In this document: positions 17,512 through 25,378 of the stretch, piece after piece
How positions within the stretch are numbered: the first letter of the stretch is position 1
How the letters are laid out: every line of letters begins with the position of its first letter
Assembly: GCA_964521575.1 (NCBI GenBank)
Contig: CAZFSR010000010.1
Coordinates: 20,790-84,789, forward strand
Source: 79-D21 sp964521575
Lineage (GTDB): Bacteria; Synergistota; Synergistia; Synergistales; 79-D21
DNA: 64,000 bases
Direction: 5' to 3'
Program-made: the position numbers and the translations under genes
Notes under the pieces: model-generated
Seen by the model: only the letters and a program-made list of their open reading frames with translations
What the model was told of the DNA's origin: nothing
Databases searched by the model: none

Positions 17512-18173
17512 TGTTCACGCTGTGCCTGCCGACCGGCCGCGTCCTGGACGAAGCGGTGGAAGTCCTGCAGGAACTTGACATCCCCACAGCCAAACTGAAA
17601 GAAAGAGGCAGGGCCCTCGTCATCCAGGAGGAGGGATTCCGCTTCTTGCTGGCCAAGCCAATGGATGTTCCCGTCTACGTCCATTACGGAATAGCCGACT
17701 TGGCCCTTGCGGGTTCCGACGTCATCTGGGAAACGGGGGCCTCTCTCGTGGAATTGGTGGACACAGGGCGAGGGGCTTGTCGAATCGTCCTGGCGGGCCC
17801 GAAGAAGGTTGCGAATCGGTTTCTCGGCCATGAAAGCCAGGTCATGGGACTCCGGGTCGCGACGAAATATCCCAGGATCTCCGAGGAATATTTCGCGGAC
17901 AGGGGAATCCAGGTGGAGTTCGTCCACCTGCACGGATCGATCGAAATGGCTCCCCGACTTGGCCTGAGCGATTGCATCGTCGATATCGTCCAGACCGGAT
18001 CGACCCTGAAGGCCAATGCGCTGTCTGTCATTGCCGAGATCGCACCGGTCAGCCTGAAGTTCGTCTCGAGCCGCAAGAGCCTCCAGTTGGCCTGGGATGC
18101 CATAGAAGAAATCATTGGGAAGTTCCCCACTTCTTCGAGGAAAGCGGGCGAGAAGAATGACGAAACGGTATGA
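17511..18173 (+). CDS. hisG: ATP phosphoribosyltransferase, short form catalytic subunit
   Basis: 220 residues. First committed step of histidine synthesis (ATP plus PRPP). Short HisGS form without the C-terminal regulatory domain, consistent with hisZ upstream. Motifs: GIADLALAGSDVIWE, ESQVMGLRVATKYPR, and the PRPP-binding DIVQTGSTLKAN. The ATG overlaps the hisZ stop by one base and follows AGGAGAGGG; a TTG codon directly before it is a less likely start. Confidence 0.96.
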   Translation: MFTLCLPTGRVLDEAVEVLQELDIPTAKLKERGRALVIQEEGFRFLLAKPMDVPVYVHYGIADLALAGSDVIWETGASLVELVDTGRGACRIVLAGPKKVANRFLGHESQVMGLRVATKYPRISEEYFADRGIQVEFVHLHGSIEMAPRLGLSDCIVDIVQTGSTLKANALSVIAEIAPVSLKFVSSRKSLQLAWDAIEEIIGKFPTSSRKAGEKNDETV

Positions 18174-18726
18174 GAGACGTTCAAATGAAACGGCAATCGT
18201 TTTCGAATTTTTGCCACAAGGGGAGACGAACAGGGTGGAAAGCCCTTGCGGTTTCCTCAATCACATGATCGACCTTTTTCTTCACCATGCGGGCATCCCT
18301 GGGAACCTTTCGGCGACGGGGGACGTGGAGACCGATGCCCACCATCTCACGGAAGACATTGGAATCCTGATGGGGGCCTCGTTCCTGGATCTTTTCCGCA
18401 AGGGGCCTTGCGAGCGCTACGGTTCGATTGCCCTCCCGATGGACGGCACTCTTGTCCTGGTCGCATTGGACATCAGCGGCCGCGGAGGATTGACCTGGAA
18501 TGCCGCTTTTCCGACCCCCCGTTGCGGCGAATTCGACACCGAACTGGTCAGGGAATTCTGGGCGGCGTTCTCCCGGGAAGCCCGGCTGACGCTCCATATC
18601 CATGCGCTGTCGGTCGACAACTCCCACCATCTCTCAGAAGCCGTTTTCAAGGGTGTCGGCAGGGCTTTGAAAGCGGCTCTTGCCCCCGCGTGCGGAGAGG
18701 CAAGCACAAAGGGGCTATGGATATGA
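18157..18726 (+). CDS. hisB: Imidazoleglycerol-phosphate dehydratase
   Basis: 189 residues, monofunctional form without the histidinol-phosphatase domain found in enteric HisB. Duplicated metal-binding motifs: FLNHMIDLFLHHAG, DAHHLTEDIGI, and SVDNSHHLSEAVFKGVGRAL. Start chosen at the ATG 18157, where the family sequence begins; it lies inside the 3' end of hisG with a 17-bp overlap. The missing phosphatase step must be encoded elsewhere. Confidence 0.95.
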   Translation: MTKRYERRSNETAIVFEFLPQGETNRVESPCGFLNHMIDLFLHHAGIPGNLSATGDVETDAHHLTEDIGILMGASFLDLFRKGPCERYGSIALPMDGTLVLVALDISGRGGLTWNAAFPTPRCGEFDTELVREFWAAFSREARLTLHIHALSVDNSHHLSEAVFKGVGRALKAALAPACGEASTKGLWI

Positions 18727-19343
18727 TCGGGATCATCGACTACGGGGCTGGAAACCTGGGAAACGCCTTGAGAGCCGTAAGGCGCCTGGGATACGAAGCC
18801 CGCCTTCTCGCAAACCCTGGAGACGTGGAAGAAGAGCCGTCTCTTCTCATCCTTCCGGGGGTGGGAGCCTTCCCGCCGGCGATGGATGAACTTTCGCGAA
18901 GGGGATGGACCCGAATTCTCCAGGACTGGCGGATCGGGGGCAAGCCCCTTCTGGGAATCTGCCTGGGGATGCAGCTCCTTTACGGGGCAAGCCATGAAGA
19001 CGGATTCACGAAGGGCCTGGGCTTCCTTCCCGGTGAAGTCGTCCCGTTGAAGGGCTTGCAAAAATCGCCGCACATGGGGTGGAATCGAGTGCATTGGACC
19101 AGGGAACTGCCCGGCGTCACCGAACTCTTTCCCGACGGCCTTGATGCCTATTTCGTCCACGGTTACGCCGCCCCCGTAAACGAGGTCACAATCGCGGAAA
19201 CCCGGATCGACGGCAGCCGCTTTAGCTCGGTTTCCATGAGGGACAACATCGCGGGTTTCCAATTCCACCCGGAAAGAAGCGGGATGGAAGGCCTGCGGCT
19301 CCTTGGGACCTTTATCCGTTTGCTTTCAGGAGCACCCGCATGA
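18723..19343 (+). CDS. hisH: Imidazole glycerol phosphate synthase, glutamine amidotransferase subunit
   Basis: 206 residues. Class I glutaminase that feeds ammonia to HisF. Catalytic cysteine in GICLGMQLL, histidine and glutamate in FHPERSG. N-terminus MIGIIDYGAGNLGN is typical. The ATG at 18723 forms an ATGA overlap with the hisB stop and is 8 nt after AGGGG; an ATG two codons earlier (18717) is possible. Confidence 0.96.
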   Translation: MIGIIDYGAGNLGNALRAVRRLGYEARLLANPGDVEEEPSLLILPGVGAFPPAMDELSRRGWTRILQDWRIGGKPLLGICLGMQLLYGASHEDGFTKGLGFLPGEVVPLKGLQKSPHMGWNRVHWTRELPGVTELFPDGLDAYFVHGYAAPVNEVTIAETRIDGSRFSSVSMRDNIAGFQFHPERSGMEGLRLLGTFIRLLSGAPA

Positions 19344-20059
19344 AGGTCTGGCCCGCGATCGATCTTTACGAGGGGAAAGTCGTCCGCCTGAAACGGGGAG
19401 AGTTTTCCGCCAGGACCGAATACGGCCAAGACCCCTTGGAAATTGCCCGCGGTTTCCTTTCCGAGGGATGCTGCCGACTTCATGTCGTCGATCTCGAGGG
19501 AGCCCAGGCCGGAGAACCCCGGCACGCAAACCTTCTGCCCGGCATGTCAGAGCTCGGCATCTCGATCCGTTACGGGGGTGGCTTGCGTTCCGTAGCGTCC
19601 ATAGAAAGAGTGCTGTCGCTAGGAGCCTCTTTTGCAATGGTAGGCAGCCTTCTTTTTTCCGCCCGGGAAACTCCCCAAGTCCTTTTCCGGATGTTCGGCG
19701 ATCGGATTATCCCGGCTGTCGACATCCGGGCAGGACGAGTCGCCATTCACGGCTGGGTCGAAGAGATAGAAGGGGCTCCCCAAGAAACCCTGAAAGAACT
19801 TTTCGACGCAGGATACCGACAATGCCTCGTCACGGCGGTCGAACGCGACGGAACGGGGATGGGACCTGATCTCGACCTTTACCGGATGCTGATCGCGGCG
19901 TTCCCTGAAATGGCATTCACCGCGGCAGGAGGCATTTCAAGCCTGGAAGACCTAAAAGCCCTGGAAACGGCCGGCGTTTCCGATGCGGTTGTCGGCAAGG
20001 CCCTTTACGAGGGGTCCTTGCCCTTGAAACGCGCCATGGAGGTGGAAAAGCCTTGCTGA
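19340..20059 (+). CDS. hisA: Phosphoribosylformimino-5-aminoimidazole carboxamide ribotide isomerase
   Basis: 239 residues, beta/alpha barrel. The acid-base aspartates lie in PAIDLYEGKVVRL and in the second half VERDGTGMGPDL; phosphate-binding loops YGGGLRS and AAGGISSLEDL. Overlaps hisH by 4 bp. It converts ProFAR to PRFAR, the HisHF substrate. Confidence 0.95.
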   Translation: MKVWPAIDLYEGKVVRLKRGEFSARTEYGQDPLEIARGFLSEGCCRLHVVDLEGAQAGEPRHANLLPGMSELGISIRYGGGLRSVASIERVLSLGASFAMVGSLLFSARETPQVLFRMFGDRIIPAVDIRAGRVAIHGWVEEIEGAPQETLKELFDAGYRQCLVTAVERDGTGMGPDLDLYRMLIAAFPEMAFTAAGGISSLEDLKALETAGVSDAVVGKALYEGSLPLKRAMEVEKPC

Positions 20060-20832
20060 TGAAAAGAATCATCCCTTGCCTTGACATCAAGGGTGGGCGC
20101 GTCGTGAAGGGAATACGGTTCCTGAACCTGCGGGATGCGGGAGACCCGGCGGAACTCGCGGCGACCTACATGAAAGAAGGAGCCGATGAAATCGTGTTTT
20201 TGGATATCTCGGCATCCGCCGAAAGACGCCGGACCCTGACGGATTGGGTTCGTTCCGTGGCTGAACAGCTGTTCATCCCTTTCACCGTGGGTGGCGGCAT
20301 TTCGGAAGCCGACCAGGCCAGGGAGATCGTCGCCCTGGGAGCCGACAAGATATCGCTCAACACCGCAGCTGTCCGAAATCCCAACCTCCTACGGGATTGT
20401 GCAAGAACGCTCGGACGCCAGGCCGTTGTCTTGGCCATCGACGCGAAAAGAAACGCTGAGGGCCAATGGGAGGTCCTAATAGAAGGAGGCCGGACAAGGA
20501 CCGGGATTGACGTTGTCGAATGGGCTAGGGATGGGGTCAGGCTCGGATGCGGCGAGATTCTGCTGACCAGCATGGATCGGGACGGAACTAACCAGGGATA
20601 TGACCTTGACCTGATCAGGGCGGTGTCCGAGGCAGCTCCGGTTCCCCTTATCGCTTCGGGAGGGGCGGGAACCTCGGAGGACATGAGACTTGCCTTTGAA
20701 GCAGGAGCCGACGCCGCCCTGGCTGCCTCGATTTTTCACTACGGCATCCTCGGGATTGCCCAGGTCAAGTCGGACCTGGCTAACGCGGGGATTCCCGTAC
20801 GTATTGGAAACAAGGAGGAAAGACCAAGATGA
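20059..20832 (+). CDS. hisF: Imidazole glycerol phosphate synthase, cyclase subunit
   Basis: 257 residues, beta/alpha barrel homologous to HisA. Catalytic aspartates in CLDIKGGRVVKG and LAIDAKR; phosphate loops TVGGGIS and ASGGAGTSED. The ATG overlaps the hisA stop by one base. A TTG six bases upstream is possible but less fitting. Confidence 0.97.
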   Translation: MKRIIPCLDIKGGRVVKGIRFLNLRDAGDPAELAATYMKEGADEIVFLDISASAERRRTLTDWVRSVAEQLFIPFTVGGGISEADQAREIVALGADKISLNTAAVRNPNLLRDCARTLGRQAVVLAIDAKRNAEGQWEVLIEGGRTRTGIDVVEWARDGVRLGCGEILLTSMDRDGTNQGYDLDLIRAVSEAAPVPLIASGGAGTSEDMRLAFEAGADAALAASIFHYGILGIAQVKSDLANAGIPVRIGNKEERPR

Positions 20833-21455
20833 ATCCCCTTGATGGAATTCGCTTCGACTCGACCGGCCTGGTAACGGTCGTCGCGCAAGACGCCGAATCG
20901 GGAGAGGTCCTCATGGTCGGCTGGGCCAACAGGGAGGCGCTGGAGGAAACGGAGCGGACGGGTAACCTGACGTTTTTCAGTCGATCACGCAATCGTCTTT
21001 GGAAAAAAGGAGAGACAAGCGGCAACACAATGCGGGTCGTGGAAATGAAAATCGACTGTGACGGAGACACCCTGCTCGCCTTTGTCGAACCCGCGGGTCC
21101 GGCCTGCCATACCGGGGAAAGGACCTGCTTTTTTCGCTCTCTCTGGGGAGAGGGAGGAACCGATTGCACTTTCTGGGGTCATCTCTGGAGATCGCTCCTG
21201 GAGAGGCGCAAGGCTCCCGTCGAGGAGAGCTACACGGCCCGGTTGTTATCCGAAGGCCCTTCGCGAATCGCCCAGAAGGTCGGCGAAGAGGGAGTCGAAA
21301 CCTCCCTTGCGGTCGCCCTTCGGGACAAGGATGCAGCGCGTTACGAGGCGGCGGATCTCCTGTACCATTTGCTGGTGGCCCTGATTTCCCTGGACCTGAA
21401 ACCGGTCGATATCCTCCGGGAGCTCCGCTTGCGGCACCTGAAGAAGGCCAGGTGA
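20829..21455 (+). CDS. hisIE: Bifunctional phosphoribosyl-AMP cyclohydrolase / phosphoribosyl-ATP pyrophosphohydrolase
   Basis: 208 residues. The N-terminal HisI domain (about 1-110) has the zinc/magnesium sites DCDGDTLLAFVEP and PACHTGERTCFF. The C-terminal HisE domain (about 120-208) has QKVGEEGVETSLAVA and YEAADLLYHLLVAL. It performs steps 2 and 3 of the pathway. Last gene of the operon. Its final 210 bp are also open in the opposite strand as the tail of the convergent methyltransferase. Confidence 0.96.
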   Translation: MNPLDGIRFDSTGLVTVVAQDAESGEVLMVGWANREALEETERTGNLTFFSRSRNRLWKKGETSGNTMRVVEMKIDCDGDTLLAFVEPAGPACHTGERTCFFRSLWGEGGTDCTFWGHLWRSLLERRKAPVEESYTARLLSEGPSRIAQKVGEEGVETSLAVALRDKDAARYEAADLLYHLLVALISLDLKPVDILRELRLRHLKKAR

Positions 21456-22031
21456 ATCTCCACGGAATCTCCAGAGGCCGATAAAGCTCCAGGAATCCCT
21501 TGCCTTTTCCAGAAGAGAAAAGCCCCGTTTTTCCAGCAACTCGGAGAAGGCACGAAAACCTGTCGGGGAAATCCGGCTGAAAAAGAGGTTTTCCCCACAG
21601 GCAACGGCACGGCCCCAAAACCTGTCGAGGTCGATCTCGTTCACCAGGAGTCGCCCCTTTGGCTTCAAAAGCCGGGTGATCTCACCCAAAAGAAGATCCT
21701 GTTCCCGTACGTGGTGAAAAACGTCGGATAGGACAACTGCATCGAAGTAGCGGTCCGGATAGCCGGTTTCCGTCGCGTCTCCCAGCCGGGTGTGGATTTT
21801 GCCGGGAGGAACTTGCTCGATCATCCGCAGGCTTTCGTCAAGAAGATGGACGGCCTTGCAACGGTTCGCTATGCGGCGGGAAAAAAGTCCCGTTCCCCCA
21901 CCCAGGTCGAGGATCACCTCTTCCGACGAACAGGACAGGATTTCGGCCATGCGGTCCAGCCTGCCGGACATGAGTTTCCCTATCCAGCGGTCATAATGAG
22001 GCGCGATACGGTCGAACGCCTTCCCCATCAT
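21246..22031 (-). CDS. Class I SAM-dependent methyltransferase
   Basis: 261 residues. Rossmann SAM-binding motif I VILDLGGGTGLFS, motif II acidic end HLLDES, then DAVVLSDVFHHV and KPKGRLLVNEID, as in UbiE/MenG-like enzymes. The substrate is unknown. The start follows AAGGAGGG. The recognisable fold ends near SFIGLWRF (about residue 192); the last 70 residues are read antisense to hisIE and look non-native. Either the protein really has this tail or a frameshift has removed the true stop. Confidence 0.75.
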   Translation of the reverse strand: MMGKAFDRIAPHYDRWIGKLMSGRLDRMAEILSCSSEEVILDLGGGTGLFSRRIANRCKAVHLLDESLRMIEQVPPGKIHTRLGDATETGYPDRYFDAVVLSDVFHHVREQDLLLGEITRLLKPKGRLLVNEIDLDRFWGRAVACGENLFFSRISPTGFRAFSELLEKRGFSLLEKARDSWSFIGLWRFRGDSPGLLQVPQAELPEDIDRFQVQGNQGHQQMVQEIRRLVTRCILVPKGDRKGGFDSLFADLLGDSRRAFG

Positions 22032-22097
22032 TAAGGTTCCCTCCTTCTTCGAACCGGCATGCAATCATACCGCCGCCCCTCCTGCTATGATATCCGC

Positions 22098-23150
22098 ATG
22101 AGCCTCACGCACTCCCCCTCCCCCGCTCCCCAGGGCGTAGAAGGATTTCTTGGCCGCTTCGAAAGAAACGGCATGACGGTCATCTCTACCGATACGGGAC
22201 GCTCCGCTCTCGTTCTTGCCCTCCGTACGCTTGCCGGTAAAAAATGTTCGGGGACAGCCTGGATGCCGGCTTACGCTTGTCCAGCACTAGTCCCGGTTTT
22301 CAGGAAAGAAGGGATGCGCCTTCGGCGGTACGGAACCGCTTCCGATTTCCGGCCGGTTTTCCCAAACCCCGGGCCTTCCCGGGAGGATATCGTCCTTATC
22401 ATCCACTATTTCGGATACCCGAACCGCCGGGCGCTCGGGTGGCTCCGGTCAACCCCACCCCAAAGGCGCCCGTTCGTGATCGAAGACTGTGCAGGATCGT
22501 CGCTAACCGAAAGCATCGGGTTTGAAGCTGATTTTGCCCTATTCAGTTTCAGGAAATTTTTTGCGGTCGCAGACGGCGGGGCCCTTGTTTCCCGCTTTCC
22601 GGTTCAACCGGAATTGAACCCAGCCGATCCACAACTTGCTCAAAATCGCGAAAAAGCCTTTGGATTCCTAAAGGCAGGAGCCTTTGAAACGGCACTATCC
22701 CGACTGAATGAAGCGGAAGCCGAGCTGGACCGTGCTCTTGCGCTCTTGCCCCGCCGCCCTTCCTCCAAGGCCTGGGAAACGTTGGAAAAAACTCCTTTCC
22801 AGCACGAAGCGCTTCGCCGAAGGAATCTAGGAAGAATCCTGCTGGAGCACATTACCGCATCTCCCGGGCTGAAATGCCGATTAAGGCCCCTTCTCTCCTC
22901 CATCCCGGATGATGCCGCTCCCCTCGTTCTCCCCGTGGAGGTCCTGACAGATCGGGAGCGCTTCCCCGCCCTTTTTCGCGAGAAAGGCTTGGATTGTCCT
23001 TCTCTTTGGAATCTAAACCCGGCACTCCGTTTCTCCTTCCCCTTCGATTACGCTCTTGGAAGCCGAACATTCGGCCTGCCGCTGCCACGCGGGGAGGAAA
23101 GTGAGGAAATGGAAGCAATCCTCGATTGTCTGAAGATTTTTGCTTCTTGA
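22098..23150 (+). CDS. DegT/DnrJ/EryC1-like PLP-dependent enzyme
   Basis: About 350 residues. Fold type I aminotransferase features: STDTGRSALVLALRTL near the N-terminus, PAYACPALVPVF, the aspartate that holds the pyridine nitrogen in VIEDCAGSS, and the probable Schiff-base lysine in FSFRKFFAVADGGAL. Similar proteins make amino sugars or related compounds; the substrate is unknown. No Shine-Dalgarno is visible before this ATG or before the in-frame ATG at 22059; TATGAT lies 6 nt upstream, so a leaderless transcript is possible. It is not a HisC-type enzyme, although the his operon lacks hisC. Confidence 0.7.
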   Translation: MSLTHSPSPAPQGVEGFLGRFERNGMTVISTDTGRSALVLALRTLAGKKCSGTAWMPAYACPALVPVFRKEGMRLRRYGTASDFRPVFPNPGPSREDIVLIIHYFGYPNRRALGWLRSTPPQRRPFVIEDCAGSSLTESIGFEADFALFSFRKFFAVADGGALVSRFPVQPELNPADPQLAQNREKAFGFLKAGAFETALSRLNEAEAELDRALALLPRRPSSKAWETLEKTPFQHEALRRRNLGRILLEHITASPGLKCRLRPLLSSIPDDAAPLVLPVEVLTDRERFPALFREKGLDCPSLWNLNPALRFSFPFDYALGSRTFGLPLPRGEESEEMEAILDCLKIFAS

Positions 23151-23167
23151 TCGGACGGCTTTCAGGC

Positions 23168-23204
23168 TTGTCCTTATCGCTCTCTGTATCTATAATGATT
23201 ACAA
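23168..23204 (+). promoter_or_regulatory. Rubrerythrin promoter with PerR-like operator
   Basis: TTGTCC (23168-23173), 17-bp spacer, perfect TATAAT (23191-23196). Positions 23190-23204 match the PerR box consensus TTATAATnATTATAA with two mismatches and cover the -10 box, so a bound PerR/Fur-type repressor would block transcription. Confidence 0.6.
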
Positions 23205-23227
23205 TCTAAAAAGAGGAGATGATCAAG

Positions 23228-23722
23228 ATGGACCGAACCCGCCACAATCTAAAGGAAGCTTTTGCAGGCGAGTCGATGGCAAACCGGAAGTATCTTGCAT
23301 TCGCCCGGCAGGCTGATTCGGAAGGGTACCCCCAGGTCGCGAAGCTCTTCAGGGCTGCTGCCGAAGCGGAAACGATCCATGCAACGGACCACCTCAAGGC
23401 ACTCGGGATGATCCAGTCCACGGAAGAAAACCTTAGGTCCGCCATTGAAGGCGAAACCTACGAATACACGAAGATGTACCCAGATTTCATCGCTACGGCA
23501 AAAGAAGAAAATGCTGAAGTCATCGCCAAGAAACTCGCTCTCGTCGGCAAGGCGGAAGAGGTCCACGCCGGCCTTTACGAGAAGGCCCTGAAAAACCTCG
23601 CCAGCAAGGAGACGACTGAACTTTTCCTTTGCACCGTTTGCGGGCATATCGCCGAAGGAGAAGCACCGGAAACATGCCCCGTTTGCGGAGCCAAGAAACA
23701 GGCGTACCGAAGGGTCGATTAG
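23228..23722 (+). CDS. rbr: Rubrerythrin
   Basis: 164 residues. Non-haem iron peroxidase that reduces hydrogen peroxide in anaerobes. Ferritin-like diiron domain with helices carrying EAFAGESMANRKY, AEAETIHATDH, EGETYEYTKMYP and AEEVHAGLYEKAL, then a rubredoxin-like domain with CTVCG and CPVCGA. The start 9 nt after GAGGAG is preferred over the ATG that touches it (23219). Own promoter and terminator, so monocistronic. Confidence 0.95.
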   Translation: MDRTRHNLKEAFAGESMANRKYLAFARQADSEGYPQVAKLFRAAAEAETIHATDHLKALGMIQSTEENLRSAIEGETYEYTKMYPDFIATAKEENAEVIAKKLALVGKAEEVHAGLYEKALKNLASKETTELFLCTVCGHIAEGEAPETCPVCGAKKQAYRRVD

Positions 23723-23730
23723 CAAAAGGC

Positions 23731-23771
23731 AAAGAAGCGCGGCCCTTGGGTAAAGGCCGCGCTTCTTTTTT
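23731..23771. terminator. Bidirectional intrinsic terminator between rbr and glsA
   Basis: A 14-bp perfect stem (23731-23744 with 23755-23768) with a 10-nt loop, followed by T residues on the plus strand to 23771. The stem base is A-rich/T-rich on both strands, so it can end both convergent genes. Confidence 0.9.
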
Positions 23772-23788
23772 ATGCCCGGCCTGCGAAA

Positions 23789-24724
23789 CTAGATGACCCG
23801 CAGGCCAAAAAGGTCGGATAGGCGCTCAAGAAGGGCGATACCGGCTATGGAGTTCCCCTGGTGGTCAAGAGAAGGTCCACAAACCGCAATTCCCATCGAT
23901 TTCGGTACAGCGGCAATAATTCCTCCGCCGACCCCGCTTTTCGCTGGCAGTCCCACTCGCACGGCAAATGCCCCGGACCCGTCATAGAGTCCGCATGTTG
24001 CCATCAAGGCTCTCACGGTTCGGCAGATTTTCGGGGGGAGGACCTGTTCTCCAGTCTTGGGATTTCTCCCGTCCATCGCAATCGTCGCGGCGAGGACCGC
24101 AAGATCCGAAACGGTCACCTCGAGACTGCACTGCCTGAAATAGACATCCAGGACCATTTCGATATCCCCCTCGATCGTCCCGACGCTCTTCAGGAAATAG
24201 GCCAAAGAACGGTTCCGGTCTCCTGTCCGTTTTTCGGAAAGATAAACGGCCTTGTTTTCAGTGATTTCCGGGTTGCCCGCCATGCGGCGAGCCATATCCC
24301 TCACTGCGCGGAAAGCGTTCTCAGGGTCTGGGTACGGAAGGAGCGAATCGATGACGATTGCGCCGGCGTTGATGAGAGGGTTCTGCGGCACGTGGGGGCA
24401 GATCATTTCCAGCCGCATGACCGAGTTGAAAGGATCCGCCGTCGGGTCCATTCCGACTTTGCTGAAGACCTTCCCCTCGCCAAGCTCGAGCAAGGCAAGG
24501 GAAAGCGAGACGATTTTCGAGATGGACTGCATCGTGAACAGGACATCCCTGTCGCCGCCGGAAACTAGCGAACCACTCGCATCCACCGCCGCTATCGCCA
24601 AAGCGCATGGATTCCCGCCGGCAAGCTCGGGGATGTACGTTGCGACTTTCCCCCCGGCTGAAAGAGGTCTCGTCTCGTTGACAAGCTTCTCCAGGTCCGC
24701 CTCGTCGAAGGTTCTGGAAATCAT
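23789..24724 (-). CDS. glsA: Glutaminase (serine-dependent, GlsA family)
   Basis: 311 residues. Hydrolyses glutamine to glutamate and ammonia. Beta-lactamase-like fold with the catalytic S67-I-S-K70 (FTMQSISK), PQNPLINAGAIV, and VGLPAKSGVGGGI. Overlaps the preceding small translation-factor gene by 4 bp. It fits a lifestyle of amino-acid fermentation and ends at a strong bidirectional terminator. Confidence 0.96.
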   Translation of the reverse strand: MISRTFDEADLEKLVNETRPLSAGGKVATYIPELAGGNPCALAIAAVDASGSLVSGGDRDVLFTMQSISKIVSLSLALLELGEGKVFSKVGMDPTADPFNSVMRLEMICPHVPQNPLINAGAIVIDSLLPYPDPENAFRAVRDMARRMAGNPEITENKAVYLSEKRTGDRNRSLAYFLKSVGTIEGDIEMVLDVYFRQCSLEVTVSDLAVLAATIAMDGRNPKTGEQVLPPKICRTVRALMATCGLYDGSGAFAVRVGLPAKSGVGGGIIAAVPKSMGIAVCGPSLDHQGNSIAGIALLERLSDLFGLRVI

Positions 24725-25152
24725 CCCGCGCCTCCTCCTCTTCCCGAGATGACGATCTGTTTGACACCTTTCCGCGAAAACCAGGCCTTCAAACGATCAA
24801 CAAGGGCCCCCTGCAGCAGGATGGAGTCCCCATCCACCCAGGCCCCGCATCCCATGTCCTTTCGAAGTTCGCGGGCGAGGATGCATAGATCCTCAGCAAT
24901 AAAAGGCAATCCCTCCACGCGGGTCGCCTGTTTGCCCCCGTGCCCCTTCTTTTCGAATTGCAGCACGACTCGTCCGACTTTTGAAAAATCCGGTTTCTTC
25001 AAAGCAATTTCCTGTTGAACGCCGTCACTGGATGGCTTCTTTTCTTCCCCTTCTGCCTGAAGAATCCCTTGAGATTTGAATAGATCCCCTAACAGGGCGC
25101 ACTCTACCTTGCCTTCCTGCAGGTCGATGTGAATTTTCCGTTTTTTCCCCAT
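24721..25152 (-). CDS. yciH: SUI1/eIF1-like translation factor (YciH family)
   Basis: 143 residues. The last 85 residues form a SUI1 domain: VVLQFEKKGHGGKQATRVEGL, LARELRKDMGCGAWVDGDS and ILLQGALVDRLKAWF. Bacterial YciH proteins resemble eukaryotic eIF1 and are thought to affect initiation fidelity; their role is not settled. The N-terminal 55 residues are charged and low in similarity. The ATGA overlap with glsA suggests co-translation, an unusual pairing. Confidence 0.85.
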   Translation of the reverse strand: MGKKRKIHIDLQEGKVECALLGDLFKSQGILQAEGEEKKPSSDGVQQEIALKKPDFSKVGRVVLQFEKKGHGGKQATRVEGLPFIAEDLCILARELRKDMGCGAWVDGDSILLQGALVDRLKAWFSRKGVKQIVISGRGGGAG

Positions 25153-25303
25153 GGCGATATCTTAACATCCCCGGAAGTGTGTAAGAAAGCCCTTCCAGGC
25201 GGAAAAAGCTTTTCTTGGCCAGGCTCTCGGAACCGGTTTTGCCCATCGTCGGCAGAGAATCCCCCTGGATGGGTCTTTGCTTGCCGGACGACTTTGGAAC
25301 GAT

Positions 25304-25332
25304 TTGCCTGTTTCGCGCTTTTCATTTATCCT
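25304..25332 (+). promoter_or_regulatory. Possible promoter of the pilin-like gene
   Basis: TTGCCT (25304-25309), 17-bp spacer, TATCCT (25327-25332). The rest of the 225-bp gap 25153-25378 shows no hairpin or other signal I can support. Confidence 0.3.
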
Positions 25333-25378
25333 CATTTTGTAGGTTTAATGGAGTGTATGCGAAAAGAGGGGAAAGAGC

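Noticed and set aside
22098..23150. DegT-like gene as the missing hisC
   Set aside because: Its motifs (VIEDCAGSS, FSFRKFF) fit DegT-type enzymes, not histidinol-phosphate aminotransferase.
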